From NCBI GenBank assembly GCA_026994735.1, contig JALWQD010000074.1, forward strand, positions 1 through 28,520: a stretch of 28,520 bases of DNA, given 5' to 3'. How positions within the stretch are numbered: position 1 is the first letter of the stretch; each line of letters opens with the position of its first letter. This DNA comes from Gammaproteobacteria bacterium. GTDB taxonomy: Bacteria; Pseudomonadota; Gammaproteobacteria; SZUA-140. Shown in pieces: positions 25,689-28,520 of this stretch. Below the pieces are notes generated by a model. It made no database searches. It saw only the letters and a program-made list of their open reading frames with translations, and had not been told where the DNA came from. A program made the translations under genes and the position numbers.

Positions 25689-26786
25689 CTATTCTGTTAC
25701 GGGTGGACCGCTAACCGACGGGCTATCGACACCAATACGAGCCACATTGCCTCGACTGCCGGCCCAGACATCACCATTCGCTGTTACCTGCACGGCATAG
25801 ACGGGGCCTGCTGGCAAGCCAGAATCCTGATTCACCGTCAGCCAATGATGCCCATCATAACGAGACAAGCCCTGATCGGTAGCAAACCAGAGACGGCCGT
25901 CGCTGTCTTCACTGATAGCAAAAACAATATCGCCGGCAAGCCCATCACTGACGGTCAGGTTGTGCCACTGTTGGCCGTCAAAATGGCTGACACCACCTCC
26001 CCAGGTGCCAACCCAGACAGAGTTGTCACGAGCAACATGGATGGCAAAAGCATAGCCCGGATTATAGGTTGGCTCGCCCTCGCTGAGAACACTGATGTTA
26101 TGACGGTCACGTGTCCCCAGGCCGGTATTTTTGCTCGCCGCCAGATGACGGTTATTGGGTGCCCCGAGACCATCATCATGCGTCCATTCTTGCCATTTTT
26201 TGCCGTCAAACATTGACACGCCACCTTCCGTGGCGAACCAGACACGATCCTGGTCATCAACGGCAATCCCATAGACCCATTCGTTAACCAGTTCGCCGTA
26301 AAACGTCTGCCATCTGTCCGCTCCAGGATCATAGCGATTCGCGCCCGCCCAGGTGCCCATCCAGATAGCTCCATTGGCCTGTTCAGCAAACGCATAGACC
26401 CAATAATCGGCCAATCCGTGCAAGGGGAAAAACGTCCGCCATGTTCCCTCCTTAAAACGTGAAACGCCACCACCGTTAGTGCCAAACCATTTATTCCCCT
26501 GGCTATCGGCCATGACAGCAAAGACGTATTCATTGGCCAGACCAGAAGCGCGAGTAAATGTCCGCCGCAGATCGCGGCTGGCCAGGTCGACCTCGTGGAC
26601 ACCCAGTGATGTCCCGACCCAAAGGCTGTTGCGCTGAGTATCAACGGCAAGGCTACGAACATAAACATCCTTACCAACCTCAAAGGCCTCAAGAACATGG
26701 GGCGTTGCCGCATCTGCAGCCCATAGAGGGCTTATCGGAATAATAACCGACAGCCAGAAAAGAAAGCCTGGCATACGAAGAATCAT
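25689..26786 (-). CDS. Secreted seven-bladed Reg_prop beta-propeller protein, paralogue of its neighbour
   Basis: The 365-residue protein starts with a signal peptide (about 1-24, cleavage near PLWAADA) and is otherwise one seven-bladed Reg_prop propeller. The blades are SLWVGTSLG, KWFGTNGGG, IWMGTWAGA, VWFATEGG, VWVGTWGGG, LWFATDQG and VWAGSRGN. Between blades 4 and 5, after DDGLGAP, it has an insertion (about 211-244) ending in YNPGY, at the same place as in the downstream paralogue. It has no transmembrane segment after the signal, so it should be free in the periplasm or outside. Its ATG overlaps the cytochrome stop by 4 bases, so the two are translated together. Function unknown; no signalling output domain is present. 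Confidence 0.82.
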   Translation of the reverse strand: MILRMPGFLFWLSVIIPISPLWAADAATPHVLEAFEVGKDVYVRSLAVDTQRNSLWVGTSLGVHEVDLASRDLRRTFTRASGLANEYVFAVMADSQGNKWFGTNGGGVSRFKEGTWRTFFPLHGLADYWVYAFAEQANGAIWMGTWAGANRYDPGADRWQTFYGELVNEWVYGIAVDDQDRVWFATEGGVSMFDGKKWQEWTHDDGLGAPNNRHLAASKNTGLGTRDRHNISVLSEGEPTYNPGYAFAIHVARDNSVWVGTWGGGVSHFDGQQWHNLTVSDGLAGDIVFAISEDSDGRLWFATDQGLSRYDGHHWLTVNQDSGLPAGPVYAVQVTANGDVWAGSRGNVARIGVDSPSVSGPPVTE

Positions 26787-27085
26787 CTCAGGGTTCTCAA
26801 AAAAGCGACGAGGGCATATAACTCATCACGACTAAAACGGCCGGCAAAGGCAGGCATCATCCCCTGCCCCTGCTCAATCGAGGATACCACTTGCTCATCG
26901 GCACGCAATAACCGTTCGCCGCGTGAAAAATCAGGCATAGCGGGCATGAGTGGCTGGCCATTAGTACCATGACAGTTCTGGCAGTGACGCATATAGAGAC
27001 GACTGCCAACAGTCGTATCAGCCGCCATTAGCGGGCTACTCAACAATAACAGCACGAGGCTGATCAGTAGTAGAAATCGACTCAT
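26783..27085 (-). CDS. Small exported c-type cytochrome (monoheme)
   Basis: The 100-residue precursor has a signal peptide (about 1-21, cleavage near PLMAAD) and a class I cytochrome c fold. The haem-binding motif is CQNCH (Cys35, Cys38, His39), and Met77 in GMMPAF is the likely sixth ligand. At about 79 mature residues it resembles cytochrome c553/c5-like electron carriers in the periplasm. A strong GGGAGGG site precedes the ATG. The stop overlaps the propeller ATG as ATGA. A cytochrome co-translated with a propeller protein suggests a redox partner for it, which is inference. Confidence 0.9.
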   Translation of the reverse strand: MSRFLLLISLVLLLLSSPLMAADTTVGSRLYMRHCQNCHGTNGQPLMPAMPDFSRGERLLRADEQVVSSIEQGQGMMPAFAGRFSRDELYALVAFLRTLR

Positions 27086-27126
27086 TATTTCTCCCTCCCC
27101 ACGGACTTCAAGGCCCGCATCGGATC

Positions 27127-27157
27127 ATAATAACAAAGCTCACCAGCCAACTGGCAA
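27127..27157 (-). promoter_or_regulatory. Weak candidate promoter for the cytochrome-propeller genes
   Basis: On the minus strand TTGCCA (27157-27152, five of six consensus bases) and TATTAT (27132-27127, five of six) are 19 bases apart, longer than the preferred 17. It lies in the 97-base gap between the thioredoxin gene and the cytochrome. The genes could instead be read from upstream. Confidence 0.3.
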
Positions 27158-27182
27158 AAAGACTTGCTGGGTGCAGACACTG

Positions 27183-27752
27183 TCACGACGCCGGAAACAG
27201 ATCGGCAAGGATACTACCATCTCCGTCCCGGGCCAATTGCCGCAAGGCCTCGACGACCGCAGCAGCATCCCATACCTGTTCACCCACCACTCGCCGCAGC
27301 AAGACACCCTGGGCGGAAATAATAAAAGTATCCGGGTAAATACGGATACCAAGAAGACGATTGGCAATATCCTGTTGACTGTCAATAAATGACGGCAGAT
27401 CGAGATCACGCTGACGTAGGTATTCACGCGCCAAAACTGGGTCCTTGTCTACTGATAGCAGAATGACTTCCATGCCCTCATCGGCCAATAGCCCTTGCAA
27501 ACGTTGTAAACTGGGCAATTCACGACGACAGGCTGAACACCAGGTAGCCCAGACATTAACAATCAATAGCTGGCCACGATAACTGTCCAGACGACGATCG
27601 GACTGACTGAGCCCGGTCAGGGTAAGGTTGGGGAACTGACTGCCTTCACGCAACTTATCTGGCGGCGCGGTCTGATCACACGCCGACAACAACAAAAGCA
27701 GGCACAACAAACTGCAGCGGAAGGAGTTAAAAAAGTAATCCGTCATTAACAT
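27183..27752 (-). CDS. TlpA-like thioredoxin-fold lipoprotein
   Basis: The 189-residue protein is a periplasmic thiol-disulfide oxidoreductase of the TlpA/ResA/DsbE type. A lipoprotein signal ends in the lipobox LLSAC with lipidated Cys25. The thioredoxin domain follows, with redox cysteines 72 and 75 in WATWCSACRRELP and the family cis-proline region RIYPDTFII. The CxxC carries Ser-Ala instead of the more usual Gly/Ala/Glu-Pro, which should affect redox potential. It lies 160 bases after ccmI, so it could help keep apocytochrome cysteines reduced for haem attachment, beside the operon's own CcmG/DsbE. Translation may start at the ATG at 27752 or at 27746; a hairpin covers the start. Confidence 0.85.
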   Translation of the reverse strand: MLMTDYFFNSFRCSLLCLLLLLSACDQTAPPDKLREGSQFPNLTLTGLSQSDRRLDSYRGQLLIVNVWATWCSACRRELPSLQRLQGLLADEGMEVILLSVDKDPVLAREYLRQRDLDLPSFIDSQQDIANRLLGIRIYPDTFIISAQGVLLRRVVGEQVWDAAAVVEALRQLARDGDGSILADLFPAS

Positions 27753-27757
27753 GACGG
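27740..27757. repeat. Perfect inverted repeat over the start codon of the thioredoxin gene
   Basis: CCGTCAT (27740-27746) and ATGACGG (27751-27757) are perfect reverse complements separated by TAAC. In the minus-strand mRNA the 7-bp hairpin contains both candidate ATGs. It could limit ribosome access. Confidence 0.5.
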
Positions 27758-27912
27758 CAACTGATGCGCGGCCATTATCATTGCCAGGTCAGTTTCAGAT
27801 ACATGGTTACAGGCTTCTGCCGATGACAGCTAATCCCTGACACAAATGCGCACATCAACAAGCAGCATTACGAACAGAGCACGCCTGCTCCTGAGTAACC
27901 GTCAACAAGCGG

Positions 27913-28520
27913 CTAGGGAACAATCTCATTAATAACTATCTCCGGCACCTGACTGCCAACAGCAACAACAGCACTCAGTCCCTGCAAGTCACCACTACTC
28001 GGCATGGCATTGCCAGTGTGAGAAATACGTGCGCCGACGACAACCTGGGAAAAACGAGCCAAACTCATCTGTGGTGTCATCGCCATAGACTCATCGAGGA
28101 CGAAATCTAGCGGCAAATCACGTACCTGAACACGCTTTACGGCGAGTGGCATCGGCGGTCCGGAGGCCGCGCGGGCAAAGATAAAAACCGTATCATCGGC
28201 AGCAGCACGGCCAGCCAATGATGGCGATAAACTGACACGCCCAGTCAGTCGTGCCGGGCCATTACCAGCGGCCGCAGGCGCTGATGCCATGTTCTTCTGC
28301 ATATCGGGCATGCTTTGTGCTGAAGGCGGTGGACGCCCTTCGAGCAGGGCCTGTGCCTCAGCAATATTAGCGGCCATCGTGCGTGCCGTTTCTGAACCGG
28401 CAGGTAACTGTGTCGCCAACTGACGCCATAACTGCACCGCTTCAGCATAACTCCCTTGTTCAAATGCTGCGGTACCGGCTAGCCAGAGAGCCTTCTGGTT
28501 GTTAGGGTCAATCATCAACG
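27913..28520 (-). CDS. ccmI: C-terminal part of cytochrome c biogenesis protein CcmI (5' end beyond window)
   Basis: CcmI binds the C-terminus of apocytochrome c through TPR repeats and presents it to the CcmF/H haem lyase. About 200 residues are visible. They contain a TPR (DPNNQKALWLAGTAAFEQGS), a Pro/Ala-rich linker, and the periplasmic C-terminal domain with the typical features DDTVFIFARAASGPPMPLA, KRVQVRDLPLDFVLDESMAM and VGARISHTGNA. The frame is open to the window edge; the first visible methionines are internal and the N-terminal membrane part is missing. The rest of the ccm operon presumably lies beyond 28520. Confidence 0.88.
   Translation of the reverse strand, partial: LMIDPNNQKALWLAGTAAFEQGSYAEAVQLWRQLATQLPAGSETARTMAANIAEAQALLEGRPPPSAQSMPDMQKNMASAPAAAGNGPARLTGRVSLSPSLAGRAAADDTVFIFARAASGPPMPLAVKRVQVRDLPLDFVLDESMAMTPQMSLARFSQVVVGARISHTGNAMPSSGDLQGLSAVVAVGSQVPEIVINEIVP

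Noticed and set aside
25955..26713. Long open frame of 252 codons inside the second propeller gene, in another frame
   Set aside because: Same-strand shadow of the Reg_prop gene. Its composition (Trp, Arg and Met rich) has no coherent domain pattern.
27753..27912. Chain of very short frames leading into the thioredoxin gene
   Set aside because: Each is 8-12 codons, none has a ribosome binding site, and the junctions could arise by chance in this AT/GC-mixed gap.

Overview
The window is a chromosomal segment of a gammaproteobacterium. The block rpoE-rseA-rseC-mucD-lepA-lepB-DUF4845-rnc-era-recO-pdxJ-acpS has the gene order known from Pseudomonas-like genomes, with nadB on the divergent side of rpoE. 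The TCA block sucA-sucB-lpd-sucC-sucD, with its own lpd between sucB and sucC, is also the Pseudomonas-type layout. Coding density is high, many neighbours overlap by 1-20 bases, and I see no tRNA, rRNA, CRISPR array, IS element or prophage gene. No species can be named from the sequence alone.

Layout. (1) 2-1306, + strand: rhlE, an ATP-dependent RNA helicase missing only its first few codons, with a strong intrinsic terminator. (2) 1519-9408, - strand: succinyl-CoA synthetase and the complete 2-oxoglutarate dehydrogenase complex (E1, E2, E3), preceded at 9486-10517 by a soluble TPR-repeat protein of unknown role. (3) 10518-10997: a 480-base gap holding two hairpins, possible micro-ORFs and a terminator for the next operon. 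(4) 10998-17552, - strand: housekeeping genes for holo-ACP synthesis, vitamin B6, recombination repair, ribosome maturation, RNase III, signal peptidase and EF4. (5) 17711-21067, - strand: the sigma-E envelope-stress cluster, rpoE, rseA, rseC and a MucD-type protease, without the rseB/mucB gene that normally lies between rseA and rseC. (6) 21068-21415: a divergent regulatory region with a good sigma-E promoter, a candidate housekeeping promoter and short reading frames leading into rpoE and mltC. (7) 21416-24270, + strand: the lipoprotein lytic transglycosylase mltC, overlapping nadB. (8) 24330-27752, - strand: an envelope cluster encoding a TlpA-like lipoprotein thioredoxin, a small c-type cytochrome and two related seven-bladed Reg_prop propellers. 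It follows the 3' end of ccmI (27913-28520), the last gene of a cytochrome c maturation operon.

How the parts fit. The suc block carries carbon from 2-oxoglutarate to succinate. The sigma-E block senses and repairs envelope damage; its likely autoregulation is written in the rpoE promoter. The lepA-to-acpS block is core growth machinery. The least explained part is the thioredoxin/cytochrome/propeller cluster. Every protein in it has an export signal or membrane anchor, so it may be a periplasmic redox or sensing module. Its function is unknown and that reading is inference.
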